A stretch of 64,000 nucleotides of DNA from JAWKXU01 sp964468045 (GCA_964468045.1 CAYXTO010000003.1:186001-250000); one strand, 5' to 3'; positions 35,181 through 44,995 are shown, numbered from the stretch's first letter. Numbers and translations: made by a program. The notes: a model not told the origin generated them from the letters alone.

Positions 35181-35999
35181 TCAGCGCCGCATGCGGGTGA
35201 AGGTGTAGCTGAGCGCAATGCCGGCGGAATACTGGTTCCGGCGCCCGAAATTCTCCGTAATCGGTGAATCCGCCGCATCCCCCACGAGGCGATCGTAGCG
35301 CCCATAGGCGGCCAGGCCCCATTGCGGAGAAAGCTGATAGAGCGCACCCAGCGTTCCACCGAGCGACTGGATGCCGGAGCCGGGCGAATAGGCGTCCACG
35401 CCCGCTATCGAGGATTCCTCTGGAGTTACGCCGAAATAGGCGCGCTGATGGCGGGCATTGCCCCATTCCAGCCGGGGGCCGATCGAGACCAGCCATTTGT
35501 CGCGATCGCGCAGGATGTAATCCAGCCCGGCGTCGATCACCCAGCCATCATGCCCGCCGATGCCGCGGCGGATTTCAGTGAAGCCGTATAAGTGATCGCC
35601 GATTTCCGCCTGGAGCGAGACGCCAGCCTCGACCGTGGCCTTGACCGGCGCGATGCCCGGCGCGGTATCGTTCACGCTGCGCCTGGCGGTGAAGGTCAGA
35701 ACCGGCCCGATATAGATACCGCCTGCATGGATGACCGGTATGCCGAAACCTTCGTCCGGCGCTTCATAGGCAAATTCCTCATCGCCCCTGGCCCGGCTGA
35801 AATCGAAGAAGGGCGAAAGGCCGATGTCTTTCGCGCCGGGATAAGCGGGGCCGATTTCCGGGCCGGCATAGATCCTGATCCGTTCGGTTGATCGGTCAGG
35901 CGGCGGCGTTTCCTGCGCCGATGCGGGATGGGGCGCATATATCACGAGCACCGCAAGAATCCCCGCGTGAACGCCCCGGCATGGCCTGAACTTCTTCAT
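35181..35999 (-). CDS. MipA/OmpV family outer membrane protein
   Basis: 272 residues with a signal peptide (about 1-30, ending PASAQE) and a 12-strand-like barrel of the MipA/OmpV family (scaffold for peptidoglycan enzymes in E. coli, porin-like in others). Alternating amphipathic strands, YAGPEIGPAYPGAKD near the N-terminus and a terminal SAGIALSYTFTRMRR fit the family. ATG at 35999 provides the signal sequence; upstream frame is not conserved. Specific function unknown. Confidence 0.82.
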   Translation of the reverse strand: MKKFRPCRGVHAGILAVLVIYAPHPASAQETPPPDRSTERIRIYAGPEIGPAYPGAKDIGLSPFFDFSRARGDEEFAYEAPDEGFGIPVIHAGGIYIGPVLTFTARRSVNDTAPGIAPVKATVEAGVSLQAEIGDHLYGFTEIRRGIGGHDGWVIDAGLDYILRDRDKWLVSIGPRLEWGNARHQRAYFGVTPEESSIAGVDAYSPGSGIQSLGGTLGALYQLSPQWGLAAYGRYDRLVGDAADSPITENFGRRNQYSAGIALSYTFTRMRR

Positions 36000-36030
36000 G
36001 GGCGCGCGCTCGATCCGTTCGGGTTCCAGA

Positions 36031-36663
36031 TCAGCCCCATGGGCGTTCCCTGTACCATTTGGTGATGATGTATTTGACACCCTTGCGCACCTTCATCCCG
36101 TGATGCAGCGTTGCCGGGTTGACCTGCCCGTCCGGCTTTCGGTTGTTCCATGCCAGCAGCCGTCCGCGCTCCGGCTGAAAGGTCTTGTCCAGCTCCTTGA
36201 AGCGCGTGCCGCCGCCTGCAGCGACCGTGTTGAGATAGATCATTATCGTCCAGGTTCGCTGCCCTGAAACCGTACAGTAGCGCTGGTAATCCCTTCCCCA
36301 AGGATCGAAATAATCGGTGTGGGCCTTGAATTCCTGCCCGACATCGTAACGCTGCCCCTGCACGGGCTCTCCATATTCCGGAGCGATCCCCGAAACGGCG
36401 TTGAGCCGCTCCTCCAGCTCTTCCACGGCCGGCTCGTCCGCCTCGAGATCGCAAGTCTCGCTGGTCCTGAAATAATCATCCCCATTCGGATCCGCGATGG
36501 TCGAAGGGCGGCGATTGATGTCGATCAGCCGGATCAACCGGTCGCAAAGCTGGTCGGCCAGGAATGCCTTGCAGGTGAAGACTTCGGCCGCGGATAGGGG
36601 AATGCGCTGGATGCCGGGCCAGGTTGCCAGCTTCTCGGCCGAGGTGTCACCGCCTGTGCCCAT
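36031..36663 (-). CDS. 2OG-Fe(II) oxygenase, prolyl 4-hydroxylase-like
   Basis: 210-residue double-stranded beta-helix oxygenase. Iron ligands are in KAHTDYFDP (HxD) and in LHHGMKVRKGVKYIITKWY (distal His), with the Lys that binds 2-oxoglutarate in GVKYIITKW. TSETCDLEADEPAVEELEERL resembles the P4H substrate-side helix. Substrate unknown; bacterial relatives act on proteins or small molecules. ATG at 36663 is chosen; an open frame to 36825 gives a longer version without recognisable homology. Downstream on the same strand is the MipA gene (31 bases). Confidence 0.85.
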   Translation of the reverse strand: MGTGGDTSAEKLATWPGIQRIPLSAAEVFTCKAFLADQLCDRLIRLIDINRRPSTIADPNGDDYFRTSETCDLEADEPAVEELEERLNAVSGIAPEYGEPVQGQRYDVGQEFKAHTDYFDPWGRDYQRYCTVSGQRTWTIMIYLNTVAAGGGTRFKELDKTFQPERGRLLAWNNRKPDGQVNPATLHHGMKVRKGVKYIITKWYRERPWG

Positions 36664-36844
36664 GAGGGCGAGGCATAAGCCCTTGGCGGGCAAAGGCAAG
36701 CCGCAAGCGTTGCGATATGCGCCGGCAGGAAGTGCGGGTGCAATCTCCCGTAATGCACAGTTTTCCCTTTCCAAATCTGACGGTCTGTGCGAGAGGCTCG
36801 CCGCCGTGCGGTATCCCGGTTTCAAGGCCGGGCCCGAATATATG

Positions 36845-36921
36845 GCGATCGTAGCTCAGTTGGTTAGAGCGCCGGTTTGTGGTACCGGAGGTCGTGGGTT
36901 CGAACCCCATCGGTCGCCCCA
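36845..36921 (+). tRNA. tRNA-His (GTG)
   Basis: 77 bases with acceptor GCGATCG/CGGTCGC, anticodon loop TTGTGGT giving GTG, T arm GTGGGTTCGAACCCCAT and encoded CCA. The base before the acceptor is G (36844), matching the extra G-1 identity element of histidine tRNAs. Confidence 0.96.
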
Positions 36922-36980
36922 TTTTCCTTTCAGTTTTGGATGTTTCGTCACTGCGATCCGTTGGCGAATCAAGGGACATG

Positions 36981-38042
36981 ATGACCGCCTTCTGGACCGA
37001 AGCCGATTTCGACGACCATGAGCTGGTCGAGGTAGTCCGTGATCGTGCATCCGGCCTGACCGCCATCATTGCAATTCACTCCACTCATCTCGGGCCTGCG
37101 GGCGGCGGCGCACGTTTCTGGCACTATGCCGATCCCGCGGATGCCATGCGCGACGCGCTGCGCCTCTCACGCGGGATGAGCTACAAGAACGCCATGGCTG
37201 GCTTGCCGGCTGGCGGCGGCAAGGCGGTGATCCTGGCGGACGAGGAACGGTCCAGGACCCCCGAAATGCTGTCCGCCTTCGGTGATGCGATCGAGGCGCT
37301 CGGCGGGCGCTATGTCACCGCCGAGGATGTGGGCATGGCGGAAGCCGATATGGCCGCCATCGCGAAGCGCACGGAGCATGTCTCAGGCCTGCCGGTTGGC
37401 GATGGTTCCGCGGGCGGCGATCCCGGGCCGTTTACAGCAATGGGGATCTATCTCGGCATCAAGGCTGCGGTTGCCCACAAGCTGGGGCGCAATTCCATGG
37501 ATGGCGTTCATGTGGCGGTGCAGGGCGTCGGCAGCGTGGGCGGCGGAGTTGCACGGCTTCTCGCCCGGGATGGCGCGCGACTGACCCTTGCGGATATCGA
37601 CGGCGCGCGGGCCCTTGCGCTCGTGGACCAGCTTGGCGCCGCCGCGGTCGATCCCGCGCGGATCATGGAAGTGGAATGCGATGTGTTCAGCCCCAATGCG
37701 CTGGGCGCGATACTGGACGATGCCGGCATCGCCCGCCTCAATGCGCCCATCGTGGCGGGCGGGGCCAACAACCAGCTGGCCCGGCCCGAACATGGGCTGG
37801 CGCTTGCCGGCCGGGGCATCCTGTATGCGCCCGACTATGTGATCAATGCCGGGGGCATTATCAATGTCACGCTGGAATACGTCGCCCGGCGCAACCGCGA
37901 ACATTGCGGCGTGGACGAAGTGCATGCGCGGATCGCACAGATTCCCGAGCGCTTGACCCGGATCTGGCAGGAAAGCGAGAAGAGCGGGCTGACTCCGGAT
38001 ATGGTTGCCGATCGCATGGCCCAGGCGTTGATCGGCAGGTAA
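36981..38042 (+). CDS. Glu/Leu/Phe/Val dehydrogenase (leucine dehydrogenase-like)
   Basis: 353-residue NAD-dependent amino acid dehydrogenase that reversibly deaminates a branched-chain or aromatic amino acid. HLGPAGGGARFWHY, GMSYKNAMAGLPAGGGKAVI with the catalytic Lys, and YVTAEDVGM match the family; the NAD fold VAVQGVGSVGGGVARLL follows. ATG at 36978 or 36981 (tandem ATGATG); the second has better spacing from AAGGGA. Which amino acid is preferred cannot be read; leucine is the commonest in this length class. Confidence 0.88.
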   Translation: MTAFWTEADFDDHELVEVVRDRASGLTAIIAIHSTHLGPAGGGARFWHYADPADAMRDALRLSRGMSYKNAMAGLPAGGGKAVILADEERSRTPEMLSAFGDAIEALGGRYVTAEDVGMAEADMAAIAKRTEHVSGLPVGDGSAGGDPGPFTAMGIYLGIKAAVAHKLGRNSMDGVHVAVQGVGSVGGGVARLLARDGARLTLADIDGARALALVDQLGAAAVDPARIMEVECDVFSPNALGAILDDAGIARLNAPIVAGGANNQLARPEHGLALAGRGILYAPDYVINAGGIINVTLEYVARRNREHCGVDEVHARIAQIPERLTRIWQESEKSGLTPDMVADRMAQALIGR

Positions 38043-38123
38043 TCTTCGGCCGGAGAGGGGAAGCACTTGCCTGAGACCTCGCCACCTGCCAAAGGCACCC
38101 CAAGCTCCGGATAGCCCCGACCC

Positions 38124-38843
38124 ATGCACGGTTTTGCCAATCCTGCCCGTTTCCTGCGCCTCGCGCGCTGGCTTACCGCGCCGCTGCTGCTGGGCGGCCT
38201 GGTCATTGCCGGCGTCGCGCTCGCCTATGGCTGGTTTGCCGTGCCGCCCGATCGCCTGATGGGCGAGACCGTCAGGATCCTGTTCATCCATGTTCCCACC
38301 GCGTGGCTCGGCATGGGCGGCTGGACCGTGATTGCGATTGCCAGCGTGGTGGAACTTGTCTGGCGTCATCCGCTTGCGGGTATCGCGGCGCGTGCTGCGG
38401 CGGTGCCGGGCGCGGTCTTTACCGCCATATGCCTCGTCACCGGATCGATCTGGGGGCGACCGGCTTGGGGCACCTGGTGGGTATGGGACGGCCGCCTGAC
38501 CAGCATGCTGGTGCTGCTATTCCTCTATTTCGCCTATATCGCTTTGGCCGGCGCCGCGCAGCGGGATGGCGCTTCCAACCGGATTCCGGCGATCTTCGGG
38601 CTGGTCGGGGCCATCAATGTGCCCATCATCAATCGATCGGTCGTATGGTGGAATTCCCTCCATCAGCCACCCAGCATCACTCTCGGGAAATCCGCCATCG
38701 ACCCGGTCTTCCTCTGGCCGCTGCTGGCGGCGGCGGTCGGCTTCTCGCTGATATTCGGTGGCGTGGTGCTGGTCCGAATGCGGGCCTTGCTGGCGGATAT
38801 ACAGACCGAATCCCGCTTGCGGCGCAAGGCGCTGGAGGCATAG
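38124..38843 (+). CDS. ccmC: heme exporter protein CcmC
   Basis: 239-residue membrane protein of the System I cytochrome c maturation pathway; it delivers heme to CcmE. Six hydrophobic segments and the tryptophan-rich heme-handling motif WGTWWVWDGRLTS near residue 118. First gene of the ccmCDEFGHI operon here; ccmA and ccmB (the ABC part) are not in the window. Confidence 0.93.
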   Translation: MHGFANPARFLRLARWLTAPLLLGGLVIAGVALAYGWFAVPPDRLMGETVRILFIHVPTAWLGMGGWTVIAIASVVELVWRHPLAGIAARAAAVPGAVFTAICLVTGSIWGRPAWGTWWVWDGRLTSMLVLLFLYFAYIALAGAAQRDGASNRIPAIFGLVGAINVPIINRSVVWWNSLHQPPSITLGKSAIDPVFLWPLLAAAVGFSLIFGGVVLVRMRALLADIQTESRLRRKALEA

Positions 38844-38851
38844 GGCGGGCC

Positions 38852-38992
38852 ATGCGTGAAGCGCTCGATCAATGGCTGTTCGTTGCCGCCGCCTATGCTA
38901 TCGGCATCGTCGGAACTCTGCTGCTTGCGGGTTGGAGCTGGCTTGCCATGCGGCGCGCAGAGGCGCGGCGCGACAAGGTGCGTGGAAAATGA
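38852..38992 (+). CDS. ccmD: heme exporter protein CcmD
   Basis: 46-residue single-pass membrane protein: MREALDQWLFVAAAYAIGIV with Trp and Tyr before the helix, then WLAMRRAEARRDKVRGK, the basic cytoplasmic tail typical of CcmD. It releases holo-CcmE from CcmABC. It sits 8 bases after ccmC and overlaps ccmE by 4 bases (ATGA). Confidence 0.85.
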   Translation: MREALDQWLFVAAAYAIGIVGTLLLAGWSWLAMRRAEARRDKVRGK

Positions 38993-39450
38993 ACGGCAGG
39001 ATCGCGCCCAAGCATCAGCGGCTGGTCCTGCTTCTGATCGCGCTTGCCGCCCTGATCGGCGCGGGGCTGCTGGCTGCCTGGGCGCTGCGCAGCCAGGCCA
39101 GCTACTTCTATGTGCCGAGCGAGATGGTCGCGTCGCCACCGGACGCGGCGCGTGCCGTGCGCCTGGGCGGCATGGTGGAGGCAGGATCCATCAACACCAT
39201 GCCCGATGGCGTCACCATCCGCTTCATCGTGGGTGACGGGAAAGCGCGTGTTCCCGTCCGCTACGCCGGAATATTGCCGGATCTCTTCGTGGAAGGGTCC
39301 GGAGTGGTGGCGGAGGGCCATCTGCAGCCGGACGGCACCTTCGTTGCCGACAATCTCCTTGCGAAGCATGACGAGAATTACATGCCGCGGGAACTGGAGG
39401 ACATGACCGCCGAGCAGGCGCGGGCGACCGTGGCGGAAACTTCGCAATGA
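38989..39450 (+). CDS. ccmE: cytochrome c maturation protein CcmE (heme chaperone)
   Basis: 153-residue periplasmic heme chaperone anchored by an N-terminal helix (LVLLLIALAALIGAGLLAA). The beta-barrel has YYVPSEM-like and RLGGMVEAGSI segments. The covalent heme ligand is His 127 in LLAKHDENYMP, with the downstream Tyr also conserved. Confidence 0.94.
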   Translation: MNGRIAPKHQRLVLLLIALAALIGAGLLAAWALRSQASYFYVPSEMVASPPDAARAVRLGGMVEAGSINTMPDGVTIRFIVGDGKARVPVRYAGILPDLFVEGSGVVAEGHLQPDGTFVADNLLAKHDENYMPRELEDMTAEQARATVAETSQ

Positions 39451-39463
39451 GGGCGGCCGGCGA

Positions 39464-41410
39464 ATGATCGCCGAATTCGGACTGGCCGCCCTTTGGCTGG
39501 CCGCCTCGCTGGCTGGCCTGCAGTTGCTCGGCGGCGCGATCGCGCTGCGGGACGGTGGGCAAAGGCTGGCGGCGCTGGTGCGCCCGGCCGCGGCCGGGCA
39601 GGGCGTTCTTGCCGCGCTGTCCTTCGGCGCGCTGCTGCTGTTGTTCACCCGCACCGATCTGTCGGTGAAGTTGGTGGCGATGAATTCCCACTCCGCCAAG
39701 CCATTCATCTACAAGCTGTCGGGCGCGTGGGGCAACCACGAAGGATCGATGCTGCTGTGGGTCACGGTGATGGCCATGTCGGGCGCGTTGATCGCCATGC
39801 TGGAACGTCGCCTGCCGGAAAAGACCATATTGGCGACCCTGGCGGCGCAGGCCTTTGTCGGGCTTGGCTTCTACGCCTTCCTGCTGTTTTCATCGAACCC
39901 GTTCGAGCGGCTGCCGGAACCGGCGGCGGAAGGCATGGGGCTCAACCCGCTGCTGCAGGACATCGGTCTCGCGCTTCATCCGCCGACGCTTTATTTCGGC
40001 TATGTCGGGCTTTCCGTGGCCTTCAGCTTTGCGGTGGGCGCGCTGGTCACCCGGCAGGTCACGCCTGCCTTCGCCCGCGCGATGCGCCCCTGGGTGCTGG
40101 GCGCCTGGATCTTCCTCACTTTGGGCATCACGGCGGGCAGCTACTGGGCCTATTACGAGCTGGGCTGGGGCGGCTGGTGGTTCTGGGATCCGGTCGAGAA
40201 CGCATCGCTCATGCCGTGGCTCGCCGCGACCGCACTGCTCCATTCGGCCAGTGTGCTGGCGGCGCGCGATGCCTTGCGGGCCTGGACCATCATGCTGGGC
40301 GTGGTGGCTTTCTCCATGTCGATGGTCGGCACCTTCCTGGTGCGCTCGGGAATCCTGACGAGCGTCCACGCTTTTGCCGTGGACCCGGAACGCGGCAGCT
40401 TCATCCTCGCCTTGCTGGCGATCTATATCGGCGGCGCGCTGACATTGTTCGCCTTGCGGGCGGGCACCGTGGCCGAGGGGGAGCGTTTCGCGGTAACCAG
40501 TCGCGAGGGCGCCTTAGTCTTCAACAATGTGATGCTGTGCGCGATCCTGGGGATCGTGCTGGTGGGCACGCTCTATCCGCTGCTGACCGAGGCATTCGAT
40601 GTGAAGGTTTCGGTGGGGCCGCCCTATTTCAATCCGGCGGGCGCGATATTTTTCGTGCCGATGCTGGTGGTGATGGCGATCGGTCCTTTGCTGCGCTGGC
40701 GGCGGGACCACCTCAGCCGCGTGAAAACTCCGCTGCTCTTCGCCGCGCTGGTGAGCCTCGCAACCCTGGTGGGCGTATTGGCGTGGAACCCGCCAGGACT
40801 TTTGCCCCTGCTGGGATTTGCGATGGCGACCGGGCTGGGGGTGGCGAGCCTGCTGCCCTTGCGGGGCAGGAACCTGCGACGCTTGCCGATGGCGGTGTGG
40901 GGCATGGTCATCGCCCATCTCGGCATTGCGGTATCCCTGTTCGGCATGGCTTCGGAAAGTGCATTTTCCGTGGAGAAGCTGGTTGCCGCCCGGGTTGGGG
41001 AAGCGATGACGGTCGGCCCCTGGCAAGTGCGCCTGAACGCGATCGAGCCGGTTGCCGGCCCGAACTGGACCGCGATGGAAGGCAGGCTGACCGCAGAATA
41101 TCAGGGCGGTCGCGCGGTCATGGTGAAGCCCCAGGCTCGCACTTTCTGGGCGCCGGTACAGGAAACCAGTGAATCCGCACTGCTGACGCGCTGGAATGGC
41201 CAGCTTTATGTGGTGCTGGGCGATGAATCGGATGATGGCCGCTGGCAGCTGCGGCTGTGGTGGAAGCCGTTTGTCACCCTGATCTGGTTCGGTGGAATGC
41301 TGATCGCCCTGGGCGGCTTGCTGGCATTGCTGGGCCGCCTGGCGAACGATCTGAAACGCCGGACGGCGTTGGTGAAAATTGCCGAGCGCAAGGCGGAGAT
41401 GGGGCGATGA
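39464..41410 (+). CDS. ccmF: cytochrome c heme lyase CcmF
   Basis: 648-residue polytopic protein with about 14 hydrophobic segments. It carries the WWD motif GWGGWWFWDPVENASLMPW near residue 240, and periplasmic His residues that bind heme b. It ligates heme from CcmE onto apocytochrome c with CcmH and CcmI. Its stop overlaps the ccmG start (ATGA). Confidence 0.95.
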   Translation: MIAEFGLAALWLAASLAGLQLLGGAIALRDGGQRLAALVRPAAAGQGVLAALSFGALLLLFTRTDLSVKLVAMNSHSAKPFIYKLSGAWGNHEGSMLLWVTVMAMSGALIAMLERRLPEKTILATLAAQAFVGLGFYAFLLFSSNPFERLPEPAAEGMGLNPLLQDIGLALHPPTLYFGYVGLSVAFSFAVGALVTRQVTPAFARAMRPWVLGAWIFLTLGITAGSYWAYYELGWGGWWFWDPVENASLMPWLAATALLHSASVLAARDALRAWTIMLGVVAFSMSMVGTFLVRSGILTSVHAFAVDPERGSFILALLAIYIGGALTLFALRAGTVAEGERFAVTSREGALVFNNVMLCAILGIVLVGTLYPLLTEAFDVKVSVGPPYFNPAGAIFFVPMLVVMAIGPLLRWRRDHLSRVKTPLLFAALVSLATLVGVLAWNPPGLLPLLGFAMATGLGVASLLPLRGRNLRRLPMAVWGMVIAHLGIAVSLFGMASESAFSVEKLVAARVGEAMTVGPWQVRLNAIEPVAGPNWTAMEGRLTAEYQGGRAVMVKPQARTFWAPVQETSESALLTRWNGQLYVVLGDESDDGRWQLRLWWKPFVTLIWFGGMLIALGGLLALLGRLANDLKRRTALVKIAERKAEMGR

Positions 41411-41943
41411 GCGGCATCCGCTGGACGGTCTGGCTGCCCCTGGCGGTATTTGCCGCTTTTCTGGGTCTGGTGGGATTGCAGCTCTATCGCCCCGCCGAGC
41501 GCGAGGTGCAAAGCGCGATGATCGGCAAGCCGGTTCCGCAATTCGCCCTGCCCGCGGCCAGCCCGGACCTGCCCGGCGTCTCCACGGCGGATTTCAGGGA
41601 CGGGAAACCGAAGCTGCTCAATATCTGGGCCAGCTGGTGCATTCCCTGCGCGGCCGAAGCCCCGCAACTGGCCGAATTGCAGGCGCGGGGAGCGCAGATC
41701 GTGGGCGTCGCCATTCGCGACAAGCCGGAGGATGTGGCAGCCTTCCTCGCGCAATACGGCAATCCCTATGCCCGGATCGGGGCGGACAATCTCTCCTCGG
41801 TCCAGCTCGAGATCGGATCGTCCGGCGTGCCCGAGACCTTCGTGGTCGATGGGCAGGGCATCATCCGCTATCAGCATATCGGCGATGTGCGGAAGCCGGA
41901 TGTGGCCATCCTGCTGGACAGGCTGAAGGAGGCGGCGGAATGA
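41407..41943 (+). CDS. ccmG: thiol:disulfide interchange protein CcmG/DsbE
   Basis: 178-residue membrane-anchored thioredoxin that reduces the CXXCH thiols of apocytochromes. N-terminal anchor VWLPLAVFAAFLGLVGL; redox site WASWCIPCAAEAP near residue 80; cis-Pro region SSGVPETFVVDGQG. Overlaps ccmF and ccmH by 4 bases each. Confidence 0.94.
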   Translation: MSGIRWTVWLPLAVFAAFLGLVGLQLYRPAEREVQSAMIGKPVPQFALPAASPDLPGVSTADFRDGKPKLLNIWASWCIPCAAEAPQLAELQARGAQIVGVAIRDKPEDVAAFLAQYGNPYARIGADNLSSVQLEIGSSGVPETFVVDGQGIIRYQHIGDVRKPDVAILLDRLKEAAE

Positions 41944-42350
41944 GGCATGTCCTGCTCGCCCTCGTGCTGGCGTTTTCGCTGCAAGTGCCGGTCCTTGCCC
42001 AAGATTCGCTCCCGCCCGCCCCCTATGCCTATCGCCAGCTCGATGATCCGGAACAGGAAGCGAAGGCGCAGGCGCTGATGGAGACGCTGCGCTGTCTCAA
42101 GTGCCAGAGCCAGTCGATTGCCGACTCGGACGCACCGATGGCTGGCGATATGCGCCATCAGGTCCGCACGCGCATCGCCGCCGGCGAGTCTCCGGAGGCC
42201 ATTCGCGCCTGGCTGGTGGAGCGGTATGGCGATTATGTGAGCTACAAGCCCCGTCTGGACGGTGCAACGTGGCCTCTGTTCGCCGTACCGCTGCTTCTGG
42301 TGCTGTTGGGTGCCGTTGTGCTGCTCCGACGGTTCGGCAGGCGCTCATGA
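41940..42350 (+). CDS. ccmH: cytochrome c-type biogenesis protein CcmH (CcmH N-terminal / CycL type)
   Basis: 136 residues: signal peptide (cleaved near VLAQD), the redox motif LRCLKCQSQS (LRCxxC) at about 50-55, the three-helix domain, and a C-terminal membrane anchor LFAVPLLLVLLGAVVLL. It holds or reduces the apocytochrome for CcmF. Overlaps ccmG and ccmI by 4 bases. Confidence 0.93.
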   Translation: MRHVLLALVLAFSLQVPVLAQDSLPPAPYAYRQLDDPEQEAKAQALMETLRCLKCQSQSIADSDAPMAGDMRHQVRTRIAAGESPEAIRAWLVERYGDYVSYKPRLDGATWPLFAVPLLLVLLGAVVLLRRFGRRS

Positions 42351-42982
42351 GCTGGGCTGTTGCGATCGGTGTCGCATTGGCGGCTTTCCTGGCGATGGTG
42401 GCCTTGTTCCGCCTGCCGCGCTGGGCCTGGAGCAGTGTGGGCGCCACGCTGATGCTGGGGCTGGCCGGTTACGCCACTCAGGCGAATCCGGACCTGCCCG
42501 GCTCGCCCAGGGACGCTGTCCGCTCCGCCGACAATGAAGGGCCGCTGATCGTCGAGGCTCGCCAGCGTTTCAGCGACACCAATTTGCCGAATAATTATCT
42601 TATTATTTCAGATGCTTTTACGCGGCGCGGAGATTTTGCCAACGCCGCGGAGGCGCTGAGAACGGCGGTGCGGAAGCATCCCGAGGATTCGGAAGCCTGG
42701 CTGGCGATGGCCAACGCCCTGGCGGCGCATTCCGAAGGCAATCTCTCTCCGGCCGCGTTGTATGCCTATCGTCGTGCGGAAGCTGCCGCGCCAAACGCCG
42801 CCGGACCCGATTTCTTCAGGGGCGTGGCGATGCTCCGCTCGGGCAAGCTGGTCGAAGCGCACCAGCTTTGGTCGAGAGCGCTAGCGAAGACCGCGCCCGA
42901 CGCGCCCTGGCGCGCCGATCTCGAATTGCGTGTCAGGGGATTGGAGGAACTCCTCCGCCGCATTGCGGCACAGGCCGAGTGA
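42347..42982 (+). CDS. ccmI: CcmI-like cytochrome c biogenesis TPR protein
   Basis: 211 residues: two hydrophobic segments near the N-terminus, then TPR-type helices (FANAAEALRTAVRKHPEDSE, AWLAMANALAAH, AALYAYRRAEAAAP). This is the apocytochrome-binding component of the CcmFHI lyase. It is shorter than E. coli-type CcmH C-terminal domains but normal for sphingomonads as far as I can tell. Start overlaps ccmH (ATGA). Confidence 0.85.
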   Translation: MSWAVAIGVALAAFLAMVALFRLPRWAWSSVGATLMLGLAGYATQANPDLPGSPRDAVRSADNEGPLIVEARQRFSDTNLPNNYLIISDAFTRRGDFANAAEALRTAVRKHPEDSEAWLAMANALAAHSEGNLSPAALYAYRRAEAAAPNAAGPDFFRGVAMLRSGKLVEAHQLWSRALAKTAPDAPWRADLELRVRGLEELLRRIAAQAE

Positions 42983-43078
42983 TCCTGTTGCGGCGCTCAC
43001 CGCATATTGCTAAGCGCCGGTCCCCACAGTCCAGAGTCCGGCTACGGGCTTTGCAGGCAGCAGGGGTGCGCAATCTCG

Positions 43079-44995
43079 ATGAGTGACGCCGCGATCGAAG
43101 GCGAAGCTGAGCCCCCGCAGCCGGGGCAGGGCGCGCATCAACCTGAAGGGAACATTCTGAAGCTGGCCGTCGGCGCGCTGGGCGTGGTGTTCGGAGATAT
43201 CGGCACCAGCCCGCTATACGCGCTGCGCGACACCTTTGCCGGCCATCATCCGCTGCCCCTCGACGAGTTGCATGTCTACGGCATCATCAGCCTGATGTTC
43301 TGGTCGATGATGATCATCGTGACGCTCAAATATGTCTTCATCATCATGCGCGCGGACAACAAGGGAGAGGGCGGCAGCCTCGCCCTGCTCGCCCTGATCA
43401 ACATGAATGTGGGCCAGCGCCGGTGGAGCACCGGCATCGTCCTGCTGGGCGTGTTCGCGACAGCTCTGTTCTATGGGGACAGCATGATCACCCCGGCCGT
43501 TTCGGTGCTGAGCGCGATCGAAGGCGTGGCGGTCTATTCGCCCGGGATGGGGCCACTGGTCGTTCCGCTGGTGGTGGTCATCATCATTGTCCTGTTCTTT
43601 ATCCAGCAGCGCGGCACGGCGCGGGTGGCCGCCTGGTTCGGCCCTATGATGACATTGTATCTGGCGACGATCGCGGTTCTCGGGATCATGAGCATCGTTG
43701 CAATGCCCAGCGTTATCGGGGCGTTGAGTCCTCATCATGCGGTGGCGATGTTCCTTGCCGATCCGCTGCGTGGCTTCCTGGCGATGGGTGCGGCGGTGCT
43801 GGCCGTGACGGGGGTGGAAGCGCTGTATGCCGATATGGGGCATTTTGGCCGCCCACCAATCCGGCTGTCCTGGGTGGCCCTGGTCCTTCCCGCGCTGGTC
43901 CTGAACTACCTCGGTCAGGCATCGCTGTTGATGCGAGTGCCGGGAGCGCTGGAAAGCCCGTTCTATTTTCTTGCTCCGCAATGGTTCCAGTGGCCGCTGC
44001 TGCTGATCGCCAGCATGGCGGCGGTCATCGCCGCGCAGGCGGTGATAACAGGCGCTTTCTCGGTCACCCAGCAGGCCATCCAGCTTGGCTTTATTCCCCG
44101 TATGTCGATCAAGCATACCAGCAAGGCCATGGGGCAAATCTATATCCCGGCGGTCAACTGGGCATTGATGATTGCCGTGCTGCTTCTGGTTGTGGTGTTC
44201 CAGCGCTCATCCAACCTGACCGCTGCCTATGGCATTGCGGTGACCGGGGCGATGCTGATCGACAATTTCCTGCTCGCCGTGGTGCTTTTCGCCATGTGGA
44301 AATGGAAATGGTGGCAAGCTGCTCCACTGCTTCTGCTCTTTTTCGTGCTGGACGTCGCCTATCTGAGCGCCAACCTCACGAAGATTCCGGATGGCGGCTG
44401 GATTCCGCTTCTCATCGGACTGTTCATCTTCATCCTGCTCACCACCTGGGCGAAAGGCCGGGCCTTGATGCGCCAGAATATGGCGGAGGCGTCGATCCCG
44501 ATCGAAGTATTCGCCAAGAGCGCCCATAACAGCGCGGCACGGGTGCCCGGAACCGCAATCTTCATGGCATCGAGCAACACCGGCGTACCGTCGGCGCTGC
44601 TTCACAATATCAAGCACAACAAGGTGCTGCATGAGCGTGTGATCATTCTGACGGTGGAGATCGAGGACGTGCCCACCCTGAATGGCTCCGAGCGCTGGGA
44701 AGTCGTCAATCTCAGCGAGGGTTTCTATCGTCTGACCTTGCATTTCGGCTTCCTGGAAGAAACCAATGTGCCGGCGGCGCTCGCGAGGGTGGATATGTGC
44801 GGAGAGCCGTTCGACATGATGAAGACCAGCTTCTTCCTGTCGCGCCAGACCCTGCTCAGCTCCAAGAATCCCGGAATGGCGATCTGGCGCGAAAAACTGT
44901 TTGCCTGGATGATGCGCAATGCCGCCGCGCCGATGGATTTCTTCCGCTTGCCCACCAACCGCGTGGTCGAGCTGGGCAGCCAGCTGGAGATCTGA
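43079..44995 (+). CDS. kup: low-affinity potassium transporter Kup
   Basis: 638-residue potassium:proton symporter with about 12 transmembrane segments and a soluble C-terminal part. Family signatures: LKLAVGALGVVFGDIGTSPL near the N-terminus and LFYGDSMITPAVSVLSAIEG. The C-terminal domain contains PGTAIFMASSNTGVPSALLHN. ATG at 43079 is chosen over a longer open frame. Sphingomonad genomes commonly encode one or more Kup copies. Confidence 0.95.
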   Translation: MSDAAIEGEAEPPQPGQGAHQPEGNILKLAVGALGVVFGDIGTSPLYALRDTFAGHHPLPLDELHVYGIISLMFWSMMIIVTLKYVFIIMRADNKGEGGSLALLALINMNVGQRRWSTGIVLLGVFATALFYGDSMITPAVSVLSAIEGVAVYSPGMGPLVVPLVVVIIIVLFFIQQRGTARVAAWFGPMMTLYLATIAVLGIMSIVAMPSVIGALSPHHAVAMFLADPLRGFLAMGAAVLAVTGVEALYADMGHFGRPPIRLSWVALVLPALVLNYLGQASLLMRVPGALESPFYFLAPQWFQWPLLLIASMAAVIAAQAVITGAFSVTQQAIQLGFIPRMSIKHTSKAMGQIYIPAVNWALMIAVLLLVVVFQRSSNLTAAYGIAVTGAMLIDNFLLAVVLFAMWKWKWWQAAPLLLLFFVLDVAYLSANLTKIPDGGWIPLLIGLFIFILLTTWAKGRALMRQNMAEASIPIEVFAKSAHNSAARVPGTAIFMASSNTGVPSALLHNIKHNKVLHERVIILTVEIEDVPTLNGSERWEVVNLSEGFYRLTLHFGFLEETNVPAALARVDMCGEPFDMMKTSFFLSRQTLLSSKNPGMAIWREKLFAWMMRNAAAPMDFFRLPTNRVVELGSQLEI